From NCBI RefSeq assembly GCF_034134805.1, contig NZ_CP139419.1, forward strand, positions 1,240,001 through 1,304,000: a stretch of 64,000 nucleotides of DNA, given 5' to 3'. Shown in pieces: positions 1-8,853 of this stretch. Positions within the stretch are counted from its first letter, which is position 1, and each line of letters opens with the position of its first letter. A program made the position numbers and the translations under genes. The DNA comes from Streptococcus sp. S5 (GTDB taxonomy: Bacteria > Bacillota > Bacilli > Lactobacillales > Streptococcaceae). A model generated the notes under the pieces. That model saw only the letters and a list, made by a program, of their open reading frames with translations, searched no databases and was not told where the DNA came from.

Positions 1-553
1 ACTCGACCACGGTATCCTAACCGTTAACCAAATTGATATGTTCTTAAAGGCTATGCCATTTGAATTGACTTATGCCGATGATAACAACCAATTCCTCTAC
101 TACAACAATGCCCATCAAGATCCAGATACCATGTTTGCTAAACGCGTGCCACCTCAATCAGGAAGCCGGATGTCAACCGTTCACGGCTCCCTACCACCAG
201 CACGTATGAAAAACGTGGAATGGGTGATTGGTACCCTTCGTAACGGTAACCAAGACTATGTTCGGACCATTGTTCCAGGATCTCCTGAAGGCGTGATCAA
301 CACTCACAACTACCAAGCTATGTACTATGAAGATGGTTCTTACGCTGGTATCAATGAGATTGTCTTCAACTTCAAACCATGGTTGGACTGGTACCTGCAA
401 ACAACAGGTCAACGTCTAGTTGGCGGAAGCGGTCCATTTGCTCCTGCTGGTGGACACGGTAGTGCAGATGCAACTTCTGGTGCTTCTGATGCTGGAGGAC
501 ATGGTGACGGAGGGCACGGAGATGCCGATGCCACTTCTGGTGCAAGCAACTAA
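1..553 (+). CDS. PAS_10 / DUF438-type PAS domain protein, C-terminal part (5' end outside window)
   Basis: The reading frame is open from base 2, so the start lies off the left edge; the ATG at 38 is internal. The visible part reads as the C-terminal PAS domain of DUF438-like proteins (a stretch of the type PFELTYADDNNQFLYYN, then a second half ending in NEIVFNFKPWLDWYLQTTGQ). Such proteins usually carry an N-terminal DUF438/hemerythrin-like region followed by a sensory PAS fold; ligand and partner are unknown. The last 35 or so residues are a low-complexity tail with three GGHG motifs and two copies of DADATSGAS (or ADATSGAS), rich in Gly, His, Asp and Ala. A bidirectional terminator follows. 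The family assignment rests on motif memory and is moderately secure. Confidence 0.7.
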   Translation, partial: LDHGILTVNQIDMFLKAMPFELTYADDNNQFLYYNNAHQDPDTMFAKRVPPQSGSRMSTVHGSLPPARMKNVEWVIGTLRNGNQDYVRTIVPGSPEGVINTHNYQAMYYEDGSYAGINEIVFNFKPWLDWYLQTTGQRLVGGSGPFAPAGGHGSADATSGASDAGGHGDGGHGDADATSGASN

Positions 554-561
554 GAAACTAG

Positions 562-592
562 AAAAAAATGAAGCTTCGTGCTTCATTTTTTT
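562..592. terminator. Bidirectional intrinsic terminator
   Basis: A 12-bp stem (AAAAAATGAAGC with GCTTCATTTTTT) around a 5-nt loop has A-tract and T-tract flanks. It lies between the convergent PAS gene and the TlpA-like gene and can serve both. Confidence 0.9.
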
Positions 593-1154
593 ATTGTAAC
601 TCCTTGATGATCTTCTTAGCATCTTCGTTTGAAATAGCCCCTAATTGGACATGTCCAATTTTCCCATGACTGTCTATAAAGACTTCTGTAGGAATAGAGC
701 GAACCTGATAATCTGCAAATGCAGAACCATCTGGATTGTACAAGACCGGTACTGACTTGTAATCTTGTTGATCAAACCATTTGACGAATTCTTCTTCTGT
801 TTTTTCACCTTGGAGTCCTGGTGCCATAATGGTCAGAATTTCAAAGTCTCTATCTGTATCCTTGACCAATTTCTCTAATTCGGGCATACTTTGCCGGCAA
901 GGACCACACCAGGTTGCCCAAAATTTCAAATAAACCTTTTTCCCTTTGTAGTCTGAAAGTTTGACCGTATTCCCCTTCATATCCTTTAGTTCAAAGTCAC
1001 TGGCGTCTTTTCCCACCAAAGGATTCTTATTCGTTGTTGTATTCATTGTTGGCTGATTGTCCATACCACTCTCACTGGATTGATTCATGGAACAAGCTGA
1101 CAGCAAAGCTAGAGAAATTACTGAGAAACAAGCGTATTTAAAACCTTTCATCAT
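591..1154 (-). CDS. TlpA-like thioredoxin-fold lipoprotein (extracellular thiol-disulfide oxidoreductase)
   Basis: 187 residues. A short signal sequence ends in the lipobox LLSAC (Cys21 would be lipidated), followed by a Ser/Asn/Thr-rich linker and a TlpA/ResA-type thioredoxin domain with the active-site motif WCGPC (Cys83, Cys86). It should sit on the outer face of the membrane and reduce protein disulfides or methionine-sulfoxide reductases. The electron donor is very likely the CcdA protein encoded just upstream, 21 bp away in the same operon; this matches the Etrx/CcdA thiol-redox systems of pneumococcus. Start chosen at the first ATG because GGAGG lies 8 nt before it. Confidence 0.9.
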   Translation of the reverse strand: MMKGFKYACFSVISLALLSACSMNQSSESGMDNQPTMNTTTNKNPLVGKDASDFELKDMKGNTVKLSDYKGKKVYLKFWATWCGPCRQSMPELEKLVKDTDRDFEILTIMAPGLQGEKTEEEFVKWFDQQDYKSVPVLYNPDGSAFADYQVRSIPTEVFIDSHGKIGHVQLGAISNEDAKKIIKELQ

Positions 1155-1175
1155 GCGTTAAACCTCCGGATTATT

Positions 1176-1883
1176 TTATGAAAAGATAGATGACAAACTG
1201 TTCAATTGTCCCAAAAGTAAGAGAATTCCCATCAGAATAATGATGGCTCCGCCGATTTTCTTCAGCAATAACAAATGGGGTTTGAGACGATTAAAGTAAG
1301 GTAGGACCAGACTAGATGCTAAGGCCAACAGTAAAAACGGAAGAGCCATTCCCAAGGTATAAACAAGGAGATAAATAGCTCCCATAAGAGCATCTTGTCC
1401 ATCTGATGCTGCTAAAGCAAGAACTGATCCTAATACCGGACCAATACAAGGCGTCCAACCAAAACTAAAGCCAAGACCAAGGAGAAAAGCTGAAAACAAT
1501 TCATTCTTCTGTTTGTTGGCTCCAAAATCTACTGATTTTTGCTTTTCAAGGAAATGAAAATGAAAGACTTCCATTTGATGAAGACCAAGGATAATGATGA
1601 GGGCTCCCATCAGATAACGGAACCAATTGGTGTACATGATCTTTCCTAGCAAACCCGCTCCAAAACCAATGAGGAGGAAAATAACAGAAATACCGGCAAT
1701 AAAACAAAGGGTTTTCAACAAGCCATGCCAGCGAATTTTTTTCCCGAACAATCGGATAGCCTTTTCCTGATCACTTCCTAGCAAGATTCCAATATAAACC
1801 GGTAGCAAAGGAAAGACACAGGGAGAAAAGAAAGACAGAATACCCGCAAGAAAAACTGTCAATGAAAAAATGATTGGATTCAT
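1176..1883 (-). CDS. ccdA: CcdA-type transmembrane thiol-electron transporter
   Basis: 235 residues, six predicted membrane spans, CcdA/DsbD-beta family. Two conserved cysteines lie in matching motifs: SPCVFP (Cys22) in the first helix and WTPCIGP (Cys146) in the fourth. The protein carries electrons from cytoplasmic thioredoxin across the membrane to surface thioredoxin-like lipoproteins, here the TlpA-like protein encoded immediately downstream. Start is supported by GGAGTGAACT before ATG. An extended -10 (TGC TATACT, minus strand, 1915-1920) lies about 30 bp upstream, so the pair probably has its own promoter downstream of the 2.08-2.22 kb repeat. Confidence 0.92.
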   Translation of the reverse strand: MNPIIFSLTVFLAGILSFFSPCVFPLLPVYIGILLGSDQEKAIRLFGKKIRWHGLLKTLCFIAGISVIFLLIGFGAGLLGKIMYTNWFRYLMGALIIILGLHQMEVFHFHFLEKQKSVDFGANKQKNELFSAFLLGLGFSFGWTPCIGPVLGSVLALAASDGQDALMGAIYLLVYTLGMALPFLLLALASSLVLPYFNRLKPHLLLLKKIGGAIIILMGILLLLGQLNSLSSIFS

Positions 1884-1998
1884 AGTTCACTCCGTATATT
1901 GATATGCTACATTCAGTATAGCATTGACTGACAAAAAAGAAAAATTTCTGCTACGTTTTTTTACTAAAGTTTGGATTTGGGTACTAGTTTCAAAAGAA

Positions 1999-2027
1999 AG
2001 ACCCTAAAGCCAATAACTTTAGAGTCT
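1999..2027 (-). terminator. Probable intrinsic terminator of brnQ
   Basis: On the minus strand AGACTCTAAAG pairs with CTTTAGGGTCT around a 7-nt loop and is followed by TTCTTTT. The repeat element at 2067-2238 lies between it and the brnQ stop. Confidence 0.6.
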
Positions 2028-2066
2028 AAGTTGTGGTGAAAAACTAAAAGAATATATAAGGCACAT

Positions 2067-2238
2067 TCAAGTATACATTGAAACTTTCCGCCGTGAGAAA
2101 AGTGCTAGAAACAGTGATGTTTCTAGCACTCGGGAGTTTTGAAACCTTAGATTCAAAACTAAGTCATGGAACTTCTATGAAGTTCGCTGACGTCCGTACT
2201 CACCTAAGGAAAGTTTCTAAGAGGATATTATCTTCAAT
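2067..2238 (+). repeat. 170-bp palindromic repeat element, copy A (inverted mate at 51178-51350)
   Basis: The core 2081-2217 is bounded by the inverted repeat GAAACTTTCC / GGAAAGTTTC. Inside are three hairpins: AGTGCTAGAAACA/TGTTTCTAGCACT (2101-2130), AGTTTTGAA/TTCAAAACT (2135-2160) and GAACTTC/GAAGTTC. The copy at 51178-51350 has the same organisation in opposite orientation, and the second stem differs in sequence but still pairs. It does not match the BOX or RUP consensus as I remember them. Confidence 0.85.
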
Positions 2239-2278
2239 CTATTTCTAAAGCACAAAACTTTAGAGTTTCTAATATAAC

Positions 2279-3595
2279 TTATTTTTCTGCTGTTTGTTTA
2301 TTTGGTAATACGAGCGATAAAAGAATCCCGATGACTACTGGCACTAACCATGGAAGAGATTGAGCCGCAAATGGAAGCAAAGCAATCCCCTTTTCTACTA
2401 GAGAAATTTTAAAGGTACTTGCCAGAACACTTGCAACAGAGACCAAGCTAGCCAAGAAAATAGTCAATTGCATTCCTGGTTTTGAAAGAGCCACAAATTT
2501 ATTCACTATCACAATCAATACAATGGTAATGGTGATTGGGTAAAGAATCATCAAGACCGGCAATGAGAAAGCAATAATGGTATTCAAGCCAAGGTTTGCA
2601 ATCGCAAAACCAATCAGAGTGAAGACACTTGCATAGACCTTGTAAGAAACCTTAGGGAAGGTGCTATGGAAGAATTCACTAGTAGAGACGATTAAACCAG
2701 CGGTTGTGGTAAAGCAAGTTACCGTCACCATTCCTGCTAGGAAAATCTGAGCAGTCGGACCAAAGATCGCTTTGGTCGCTTCTGATAATACATAAACCCC
2801 TTTATTGCTATCAGATGCCATAACGGAAGCCGGAATTGGAAAATGATTCCCCAGATATCCTAAACCGATATACAGCACACTAAAACCAAGGGCTACAACA
2901 ATTCCAACCAACCAAATGGTCTTGATATATTCTTTCTTACTTGAAAATCCAAGTTGATTCAAGGTAGTCACTGCGATCACACTAAAGGCAACAGATGCCA
3001 AGGCATCCAAGGTATTGTACCCCTCTAAAAATCCTTGCCCAAAGGCAGATGCCTGATAGGCTTTTGTGGCCACCATTGGAGCATGTCCACTGTATTTCAG
3101 AGCCCCAAGAACGACCAAGATCAAAATGAGAATCGCAAAGATCGGGGTCAATATACGACCAATCCGATCTAGAATCTTAGATGGATTCAAAGCAATCAGA
3201 AAGGCTAGCAAAAAATAGACCAGGGTAAAAATGAAAAGTGCTAAACTGGCATTCATTCCACCTAATAAGGGGGCTATCCCCACTTCGAAAGATACCGTCG
3301 CCGTTCTTGGAATGGCAAAGAAAGGACCAATCGAAAGATACAGCGCAACTAAGTATACAATCGCGAAAACAGGTGAAATCTTACGAGAAATCTCATGAAT
3401 ATATCCTTTGGGATTAAGTGTCCCGATAATCAAGGTCACAATGGCAATTCCCACGCCTGAAAGGACAAACCCAGCAATAGCTGGCCAAAATTGATTACCC
3501 GATAAAGCACCAAGAGCCGGTGGGAAAATCAGGTTTCCAGCACCAAAAAAAATACCGAACAGTAATAAACCTGTCAGGGAACCTTTTCGTAACAT
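2279..3595 (-). CDS. brnQ: Branched-chain amino acid transporter, LIVCS/BrnQ family
   Basis: 438 residues, about 12 membrane spans, with the family start MLRKGSLTGLLLFGIFFGAG and a GNLIFPPALG motif. BrnQ proteins are secondary carriers that import leucine, isoleucine and valine with Na+ or H+. Full length for the family. Start supported by AAGGAG six nt before ATG. The gene stands alone, divergent from the YdcF-type gene. No CodY box was seen in the 45-bp upstream gap, although ilvE and possibly leuA elsewhere in the window have one. Confidence 0.95.
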   Translation of the reverse strand: MLRKGSLTGLLLFGIFFGAGNLIFPPALGALSGNQFWPAIAGFVLSGVGIAIVTLIIGTLNPKGYIHEISRKISPVFAIVYLVALYLSIGPFFAIPRTATVSFEVGIAPLLGGMNASLALFIFTLVYFLLAFLIALNPSKILDRIGRILTPIFAILILILVVLGALKYSGHAPMVATKAYQASAFGQGFLEGYNTLDALASVAFSVIAVTTLNQLGFSSKKEYIKTIWLVGIVVALGFSVLYIGLGYLGNHFPIPASVMASDSNKGVYVLSEATKAIFGPTAQIFLAGMVTVTCFTTTAGLIVSTSEFFHSTFPKVSYKVYASVFTLIGFAIANLGLNTIIAFSLPVLMILYPITITIVLIVIVNKFVALSKPGMQLTIFLASLVSVASVLASTFKISLVEKGIALLPFAAQSLPWLVPVVIGILLSLVLPNKQTAEK

Positions 3596-3673
3596 ACTAT
3601 CTCCTTAAAAAAACGATAATCTTAACTTTATCAAATTCATTTGAAGAAAGCAACTTATTTGCATGAACAATCC

Positions 3674-3702
3674 GCTAGTTCTATCAGTCATTATGGTACA
3701 AT
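3674..3702 (+). promoter_or_regulatory. Promoter of the YdcF-family gene
   Basis: Extended -10 TGG TACAAT at 3694-3702 with a weak -35. It lies inside the longest open frame (from 3641), so that upstream start cannot be used from this promoter; it supports the ATG at 3731. Confidence 0.6.
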
Positions 3703-3730
3703 GGATGTAAGATTTTACGAGGTGCAAAAC

Positions 3731-4759
3731 ATGTATCTATATCTATTCTGGTTATTTCCAGCTCTTATCTTTTTATTGTTCTTTATGAGTGATCGCAGAA
3801 GACTGTTCAATGCTTATCTATTTTCGATAAACCTAGGGCTTCTTCTACTGATTTCTGCATTTTTACTAGTCGTTCGAACTGAGCTATGGTTTAATCAACA
3901 AATTGCAATGATTGTCTTTGTGGTGATTTCCATCCTCGTTTTTCTCAGCATTATTTTCTCCTCTCTTTTTCTTCTCTTTAACGGCCGTCAAATGATGCTT
4001 TTTGAAGGAAAAAGACTGGCCAACCTCCTATCGCTGCTCTATGGACTGTTTATTATCGGAGCTTTGGCACTACATTTTCTACCCTATTTCCCAGGGAATG
4101 ACATCCTCATTTATCTGACTGACTTTGCCCTATTTTACATGACCTTTCTCTACCTCTCTTATGTATCCTATGGGACTTTTTGCAATCTCTTTCCAGTTCG
4201 CAAAGAGCCAGACGCCATCATCATCCTTGGCTCAGGTTTGATCGGAGACAAGGTTCCCCCACTCTTGGCCCAGCGTCTTGAGAAGGGAAAGGCCATCTAT
4301 GAGCAGTTCGAGGGACGACCAAAGCTGATTGTTTCTGGTGGTCAAGGGTCAGATGAGCTGATCGCTGAGGCAGAAGCTATGGCCGGATACTTGATGGAAC
4401 ACGGGGTTCCAGAAGACGCCATTCTCATCGAGAATCGCTCTCGTACTACTTTTGAAAACCTGACCTTTAGCAAGCGTCTCCTTGAAGAAGAGGGGCTTGG
4501 CAAGCGAGTCCTTGTAGTAACCAATTCATTTCACGCGCTCCGTGCAGGTGTCTTTATGAGACGATTGAAAATACCTGGTCGAAGTATCGGTTCAAGAACA
4601 GCTTTTTACTATCTCCCATCCGCTTGGATTCGAGAAACCGTTGGCTTGGTTTCACTTTATTGGAAATGGCATGTTACCTTCCTAGCTCTTCTATTTCTGC
4701 CTTGGTTCTTTACACAAATCATGAAACTGATTGAGTTCTTCATTAAATATCTAAACTAA
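3731..4759 (+). CDS. YdcF / DUF218 family membrane protein
   Basis: 342 residues from the chosen ATG, which has GAGGTG upstream and follows the promoter. About five hydrophobic segments fill the first half (roughly residues 1-155), then a DUF218 (YdcF/SanA) domain begins at DAIIILGSGL with the conserved VSGGQG and NSFHALRA stretches, and a last membrane segment closes the protein. DUF218 proteins are linked to envelope biogenesis in several bacteria, but the reaction is not established. Transcription probably ends in the hairpin of the adjacent 178-bp repeat. Family call firm, function unknown. Confidence 0.85.
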   Translation: MYLYLFWLFPALIFLLFFMSDRRRLFNAYLFSINLGLLLLISAFLLVVRTELWFNQQIAMIVFVVISILVFLSIIFSSLFLLFNGRQMMLFEGKRLANLLSLLYGLFIIGALALHFLPYFPGNDILIYLTDFALFYMTFLYLSYVSYGTFCNLFPVRKEPDAIIILGSGLIGDKVPPLLAQRLEKGKAIYEQFEGRPKLIVSGGQGSDELIAEAEAMAGYLMEHGVPEDAILIENRSRTTFENLTFSKRLLEEEGLGKRVLVVTNSFHALRAGVFMRRLKIPGRSIGSRTAFYYLPSAWIRETVGLVSLYWKWHVTFLALLFLPWFFTQIMKLIEFFIKYLN

Positions 4760-4760
4760 A

Positions 4761-4938
4761 AGAGAGTGGGACAGAAATCGGTAATTCGTTAGAATTCGAT
4801 TTCGTCGTCCCACCTCCGCACAGTTGAGTAGGGCTGTAAAAGCTGATGAAATCAGCGTAGTAGAGCCCACTCAACCACTGCGTCTTGCTCGACAATCCAA
4901 AAATAATTGAGAGGCTAGGACTTTTGTCCCAGCCTCTT
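4761..4938 (-). repeat. 178-bp three-hairpin repeat, copy 1
   Basis: One of five near-identical copies (others 12511, 21924, 27899, 55386). Element ends form an imperfect inverted repeat (GAGGCTGGGACA.AA against GAGAGTGGGACAGAA). Reading in the reference direction (minus strand here) it folds as: hairpin I GAGGCTGGGAC/GTCCTAGCCTC, hairpin II GTTGAGT..GGGCT/AGCCC..ACTCAAC with inner GCTGAT/ATCAGC, hairpin III GTGGGAC..GAAATCG/CGATTTC..GTCCCAC. This copy lies between two convergent genes; hairpin I followed by TTTCTT can terminate the YdcF gene. Confidence 0.95.
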
Positions 4939-4944
4939 TCTTGT

Positions 4945-5499
4945 CTAGTGGTCACTAAAGCGTCTATATTTAATGCGGAAATCGAAATAATTTTCTTCCT
5001 GCAGTTTACGGAAAATATCGCGATAAGCCTCTTCGTCAAAGTGGTCACCCCGATAGAGAATTTCAAAGCTAAGTCCTTCGTATTCTAAAAAGGCATTGGC
5101 AGTTTTAAATCCATTTCGCTTATAGAAATCCATCCGAGACTGACGTTGCTCTAGATTGTCACATTCTTCATCCAAACGTTCCACTTCAAGAATCATGGTT
5201 CTTTGGTAAAATTCTACCAATTTTTCAATGATTTCTTGACCATAACCGTGGCTACGTAGGTGGGGCATAATGGCAAAGAAGCTAACATAAAAAACTTTCT
5301 GATTATAGATAGAAAAAGCAAATCCTACAAATTCTTCTTCGTTATAAAAAGCAAAAAAATTAGCATCGTCATTGTCCGTATAACGCAGGTATTCCGACAA
5401 AGGAACTCGCTCTTCTTCTGGAAATGCCTCGATATTCAGCCTCTCGACCTTGTCCAGATCTGGGAACGTTTCCGTGATTAATTGGCTGGTTAAGCTCAT
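4945..5499 (-). CDS. GNAT-family N-acetyltransferase
   Basis: 184 residues. The GNAT fold is recognisable from the acetyl-CoA loop region ending in LRSHGYGQEIIEKLVEFYQ and the C-terminal RMDFYKRNGFK motif. Substrate unknown; acetyltransferases of this size act on small molecules or protein N-termini. A start 51 bp further upstream is possible, but the ATG at 5499 has GGAGG six nt before it and lies downstream of a good promoter (TTGAAT, 17 bp, TATAAT on the minus strand, -10 at 5522-5527). That promoter is back-to-back with the one for the MATE gene. Confidence 0.85.
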   Translation of the reverse strand: MSLTSQLITETFPDLDKVERLNIEAFPEEERVPLSEYLRYTDNDDANFFAFYNEEEFVGFAFSIYNQKVFYVSFFAIMPHLRSHGYGQEIIEKLVEFYQRTMILEVERLDEECDNLEQRQSRMDFYKRNGFKTANAFLEYEGLSFEILYRGDHFDEEAYRDIFRKLQEENYFDFRIKYRRFSDH

Positions 5500-5560
5500 A
5501 AAAGCCTCCTTTTCTGCCCTGATTATACCAAAAAATGTAAGGGGATTCAACTACCGATGC

Positions 5561-5589
5561 TTGTCGCTGGTTACTGAAGTTGGTATAAT
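5561..5589 (+). promoter_or_regulatory. Promoter of the MATE gene, predicted leaderless transcript
   Basis: TTGTCG, 17-bp spacer, extended -10 TGG TATAAT (5584-5589). Only six bases (GACACT) separate the -10 from the ATG at 5596, so transcription should begin on or next to the start codon. Confidence 0.75.
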
Positions 5590-5595
5590 GACACT

Positions 5596-6939
5596 ATGAA
5601 AAGAATTCAACGTGTAGATCTCATAAATGGTCCTATTTTACCCGCTCTTTTGAGTTTTGCCTTTCCTATTCTTTTGTCCAATATCTTCCAACAACTCTAC
5701 AATACCTCGGATGTTATGATTGTAGGGCGTTTTTTAGGTCAAAAGTCATTGGCTGCCGTTGGAGCAACCTCTGCTATATTTGATTTGATCGTTGGATTTG
5801 CCGTCGGTGTTGGCAATGGGATGGGGATTATTATCGCGAGAAATTATGGAGCCAAAAACGAAGACCAATTACGAAAATCAGTCGCCGCAACTGCTATTAT
5901 TGGAGGTATCCTCAGTCTTTTCGTGGTCTTCATTGGTGCTGTTGGACTTTTTCCCCTGCTCCAGTTTTTAGGGACTCCATCAGCCATTGTGTCTCAGTCT
6001 TATCTCTATATCGCTACTATTGTTAATGGTGTGGCTGTGACCTTTGCCTATAATCTTTGCGCTGGACTTCTTAGAGCGGTTGGCGATAGCTTAGCGGCAC
6101 TCTACTTCCTAATTATCGCTGCCATTCTCAATATTCTTCTCGATCTATATTTTATTACCCAACTCCATCTCGGAGTCCAATCCGCTGGGATTGCTACCAT
6201 CATCGCCCAGGGTATTTCGGCCCTTCTTTGTCTTCTCTATATTCGTAAGAAGGTCCCTTTTCTGCCCCCGCATCGTAAGGATTTTGTTTGGGACAAGGAG
6301 CTTTATCAGGATCTGCTAAGTCAGGGCCTTGCCATGGGCCTCATGACTTCCATCGTTTCGATTGGAACGGTTATCCTCCAATCCGCTATTAATCAGCTTG
6401 GAACAACCATTATCAGTGCACAGGTCGCAGCCCGTCGCATCATGTCCTTTGCCGTTTTACCGATTACAGCTATCGCCTCAAGTATCACAACTTTTATCTC
6501 GCAGAATTTTGGCGCAGAGCAATTCCAGCGGATCAAAAAAGGCGTTACCATTGCCAACCTTCTTTCTTGGGTTTGGTCTGTCTTGGTTGCTGCTCTTCTA
6601 TTCTTCACAAGTCCGTCTATAACCAGCTTTATTTCCGGCTCGACAAATCCTGATCTCATTGCAAATGCCAGTCTTTATCTCCAGATCAGCTCTTGCTTTT
6701 ATCCTATTTTGGCGAGTCTCATCATCCTGAGAAATGCCCTACAGGGAATGGGTAAAAAATTAACCCCACTCACATCCAGTTTTATTGAATTGTTTGGAAA
6801 AATTTTCTTTGTTCTGTGGATTATTCCTCACACCGGCTACATGGGGGTCATTCTCTGCGAACCCCTTATCTGGATTCCCATGACCCTACAGCTCATCATA
6901 ATCTATCGAAAAATCAGGTACCAACTCCTTACTGAATAA
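5596..6939 (+). CDS. MATE-family multidrug / cation efflux transporter
   Basis: 447 residues, twelve predicted membrane spans in two related halves. The N-terminus (LINGPILPALLSFAFPILLSN, then QLYNTSDVMIVGRFLG) is typical of MATE/DinF/NorM exporters, which expel organic cations or drugs in exchange for Na+ or H+. Substrate cannot be told from sequence. The first ATG must be the start because the first membrane helix begins within the next ten residues, yet no ribosome binding site is possible: the -10 box ends 6 nt before it. Convergent with fhs across a shared terminator. Confidence 0.92.
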   Translation: MKRIQRVDLINGPILPALLSFAFPILLSNIFQQLYNTSDVMIVGRFLGQKSLAAVGATSAIFDLIVGFAVGVGNGMGIIIARNYGAKNEDQLRKSVAATAIIGGILSLFVVFIGAVGLFPLLQFLGTPSAIVSQSYLYIATIVNGVAVTFAYNLCAGLLRAVGDSLAALYFLIIAAILNILLDLYFITQLHLGVQSAGIATIIAQGISALLCLLYIRKKVPFLPPHRKDFVWDKELYQDLLSQGLAMGLMTSIVSIGTVILQSAINQLGTTIISAQVAARRIMSFAVLPITAIASSITTFISQNFGAEQFQRIKKGVTIANLLSWVWSVLVAALLFFTSPSITSFISGSTNPDLIANASLYLQISSCFYPILASLIILRNALQGMGKKLTPLTSSFIELFGKIFFVLWIIPHTGYMGVILCEPLIWIPMTLQLIIIYRKIRYQLLTE

Positions 6940-6957
6940 TGATTGATTAACAAGACC

Positions 6958-6993
6958 AAAACAACTTCTGCTCATTTGAATAGAAGTTGTTTT
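6958..6993. terminator. Bidirectional terminator between the MATE gene and fhs
   Basis: A 12-bp perfect stem AAAACAACTTCT / AGAAGTTGTTTT with a 12-nt loop; A and T tracts on both sides serve the two convergent genes. Confidence 0.9.
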
Positions 6994-7007
6994 TAGATAT
7001 CTAGCTA

Positions 7008-8678
7008 TTAGAACAAACCGATGGCTGTTCCATCAGCGGCCACATCCATATTCAAAGCAGCTGGACGTTTTGGTAAACCAGGCATGGTCATCACATCCCC
7101 AGTCAAAGCGACAATAAAGCCTGCACCCAATTTTGGAACAACTTCACGAATAGTGATTTCAAAGTTTTCAGGAGCTCCCAAGGCATTTGGATTATCAGAG
7201 AAACTATATTGTGTTTTGGCCATACAGATTGGCAACTTATCCCATCCATTTTTCACGATTTGGGCAATTTGTGTCTTGGCTTTCTTCTCAAAATTCACCT
7301 TCGTACCGCGGTAAATCTCTGTAACAATCTTTTCAATTTTTTCTTCAACAGAAAGGTTGTTATCATACAAGCGTGTGTAGTTAGCTGGACTTGTTTCAAT
7401 AGTCTTGACCAGCGTTTCAGCAAGTTCAACTCCACCGTCAGCACCATTCGCCCATACACTCGCAAGTTCAACTGGCACATCAATTTCAGCACACAATTCT
7501 TTCAAAGCAGCAATTTCTGCTTCTGTATCGGTGATAAATTCATTGATGGCAACCACTGCAGGAATGCCAAACTTACGGATATTTTCAACGTGACGTTTCA
7601 AGTTGGCAAAACCAGCACGAACAGCCTCTACATTTTCTTCAGTCAAAGCATCCTTGGTCACTCCACCGTTCATCTTAAGAGCACGGAGAGTCGCAACGAT
7701 CACGACTGCATCTGGTGAAGTAGGCAAGTTCGGCGTTTTAATATCGAGGAATTTTTCAGCGCCAAGGTCAGCACCAAAACCTGCTTCTGTAATCGTATAA
7801 TCTGCTAAATGAAGAGCTGTCGTCGTTGCTAATACAGAGTTACATCCATGGGCGATATTGGCAAATGGACCACCGTGAACAAAGGCAGGCGTTCCATAGA
7901 TGGTTTGAACCAAGTTTGGCTTAATCGCATCTTTAAGGATCAAGGCAAGAGCCCCTTCTACTTCCAAATCACGGACATAAACTGGACTACGATCATAGCG
8001 GTAACCAATTACAATGTTGGCCAAACGACGTTTCAAATCTTCAATATCTGTCGCCAAGCAAAGGATGGCCATGATCTCAGAAGCAACCGTAATATCAAAA
8101 CCGTCTTCACGCGGAATCCCATTTAAAGGACCGCCAAGACCGACAGAAACATGACGAAGAGCGCGGTCATTCAAGTCCACTACCCGTTTCCAGATAATCC
8201 GACGTTGGTCAATTCCTAGCTCATTTCCTTGGTGCAAATGATTATCAATCAATGCTGAGAGAGCGTTATTAGCCGTTGTGATCGCATGCATATCCCCTGT
8301 GAAATGAAGGTTGATGTCTTCCATCGGTAGAACTTGGGCATAACCACCACCAGCAGCACCACCTTTAATCCCCATAACTGGACCTAAAGAAGGTTCGCGA
8401 ATGGCAATCATGGTTTTTTTACCGATTTTATTCAAAGCATCTGCTAGACCAATGGTGATGGTTGATTTCCCTTCTCCAGCTGGAGTTGGGTTGATCGCAG
8501 TGACTAAGATAAGTTTTCCTACTGGATTTTTCTCAACTTCACGAATCTTATCAAAGCTCAATTTTGCCTTGTATTTTCCATACAATTCAAGATCATCGTC
8601 AACCAAACCAATTTTCTTAACAACGTCCACAATCGGTTGGAGTTCAATGCTTTGAGCAATTTCGATATCTGTTTTCAT
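7008..8678 (-). CDS. fhs: Formate-tetrahydrofolate ligase
   Basis: 556 residues, the usual length of Fhs. It makes 10-formyltetrahydrofolate from formate, THF and ATP, feeding purine synthesis and initiator-tRNA formylation. The P-loop-like motif [14 protein letters not shown] lies near residue 65, followed by the conserved [21 protein letters not shown] region (shortened here) and ending [15 protein letters not shown]. The start at 8678 has AAGGAG upstream; 19 more upstream codons are open but lack a binding site. The promoter (TATAAT, minus strand, 8707-8712) has a CGAACGTTCG palindrome about 45 bp further upstream that resembles a PurR half-box pair. Confidence 0.96.
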   Translation of the reverse strand: MKTDIEIAQSIELQPIVDVVKKIGLVDDDLELYGKYKAKLSFDKIREVEKNPVGKLILVTAINPTPAGEGKSTITIGLADALNKIGKKTMIAIREPSLGPVMGIKGGAAGGGYAQVLPMEDINLHFTGDMHAITTANNALSALIDNHLHQGNELGIDQRRIIWKRVVDLNDRALRHVSVGLGGPLNGIPREDGFDITVASEIMAILCLATDIEDLKRRLANIVIGYRYDRSPVYVRDLEVEGALALILKDAIKPNLVQTIYGTPAFVHGGPFANIAHGCNSVLATTTALHLADYTITEAGFGADLGAEKFLDIKTPNLPTSPDAVVIVATLRALKMNGGVTKDALTEENVEAVRAGFANLKRHVENIRKFGIPAVVAINEFITDTEAEIAALKELCAEIDVPVELASVWANGADGGVELAETLVKTIETSPANYTRLYDNNLSVEEKIEKIVTEIYRGTKVNFEKKAKTQIAQIVKNGWDKLPICMAKTQYSFSDNPNALGAPENFEITIREVVPKLGAGFIVALTGDVMTMPGLPKRPAALNMDVAADGTAIGLF

Positions 8679-8755
8679 AAGGGACTCCTTTATATTTGAT
8701 AGATCTATTATACCTAAAATTCGCGAAAATAACATGGTTTTTCCACCTTTTGAAT

Positions 8756-8765
8756 CGAACGTTCG
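8756..8765. promoter_or_regulatory. CGAAC/GTTCG palindrome, possible PurR box upstream of fhs
   Basis: Perfect 10-bp palindrome. Lactococcal and streptococcal PurBoxes contain CCGAAC; here each arm keeps CGAAC but lacks the second C. It lies about 45 bp upstream of the fhs -10, an activator-like position, and also upstream of coaB. Confidence 0.35.
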
Positions 8766-8818
8766 TTTTTTATCTAAATTTTATGGCTATACATAGTTAA
8801 TCCTAATAGCTTCAGAAC

Positions 8819-8847
8819 TTTACTTACGTATCTTTTTTGTGTAAAAT
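8819..8847 (+). promoter_or_regulatory. Promoter of coaB operon, predicted leaderless transcript
   Basis: TTTACT, 17-bp spacer, TAAAAT (8842-8847). Six bases (AAGCAT) separate the -10 from the ATG of coaB at 8854. Confidence 0.7.
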
Positions 8848-8853
8848 AAGCAT

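Larger units (their letters stand above)
1884..2278. other. 395-bp intergenic region between brnQ and ccdA
   Basis: Contains, from right to left, one copy of a 170-bp inverted repeat element (2067-2238), a terminator-like hairpin for brnQ (1999-2027) and the ccdA promoter. No coding sequence is seen. Confidence 0.8.

Noticed and set aside
7209..7718. 169-codon frame opposite to fhs
   Set aside because: Antisense shadow of a well-conserved gene, no ribosome site, and unlike any protein family.
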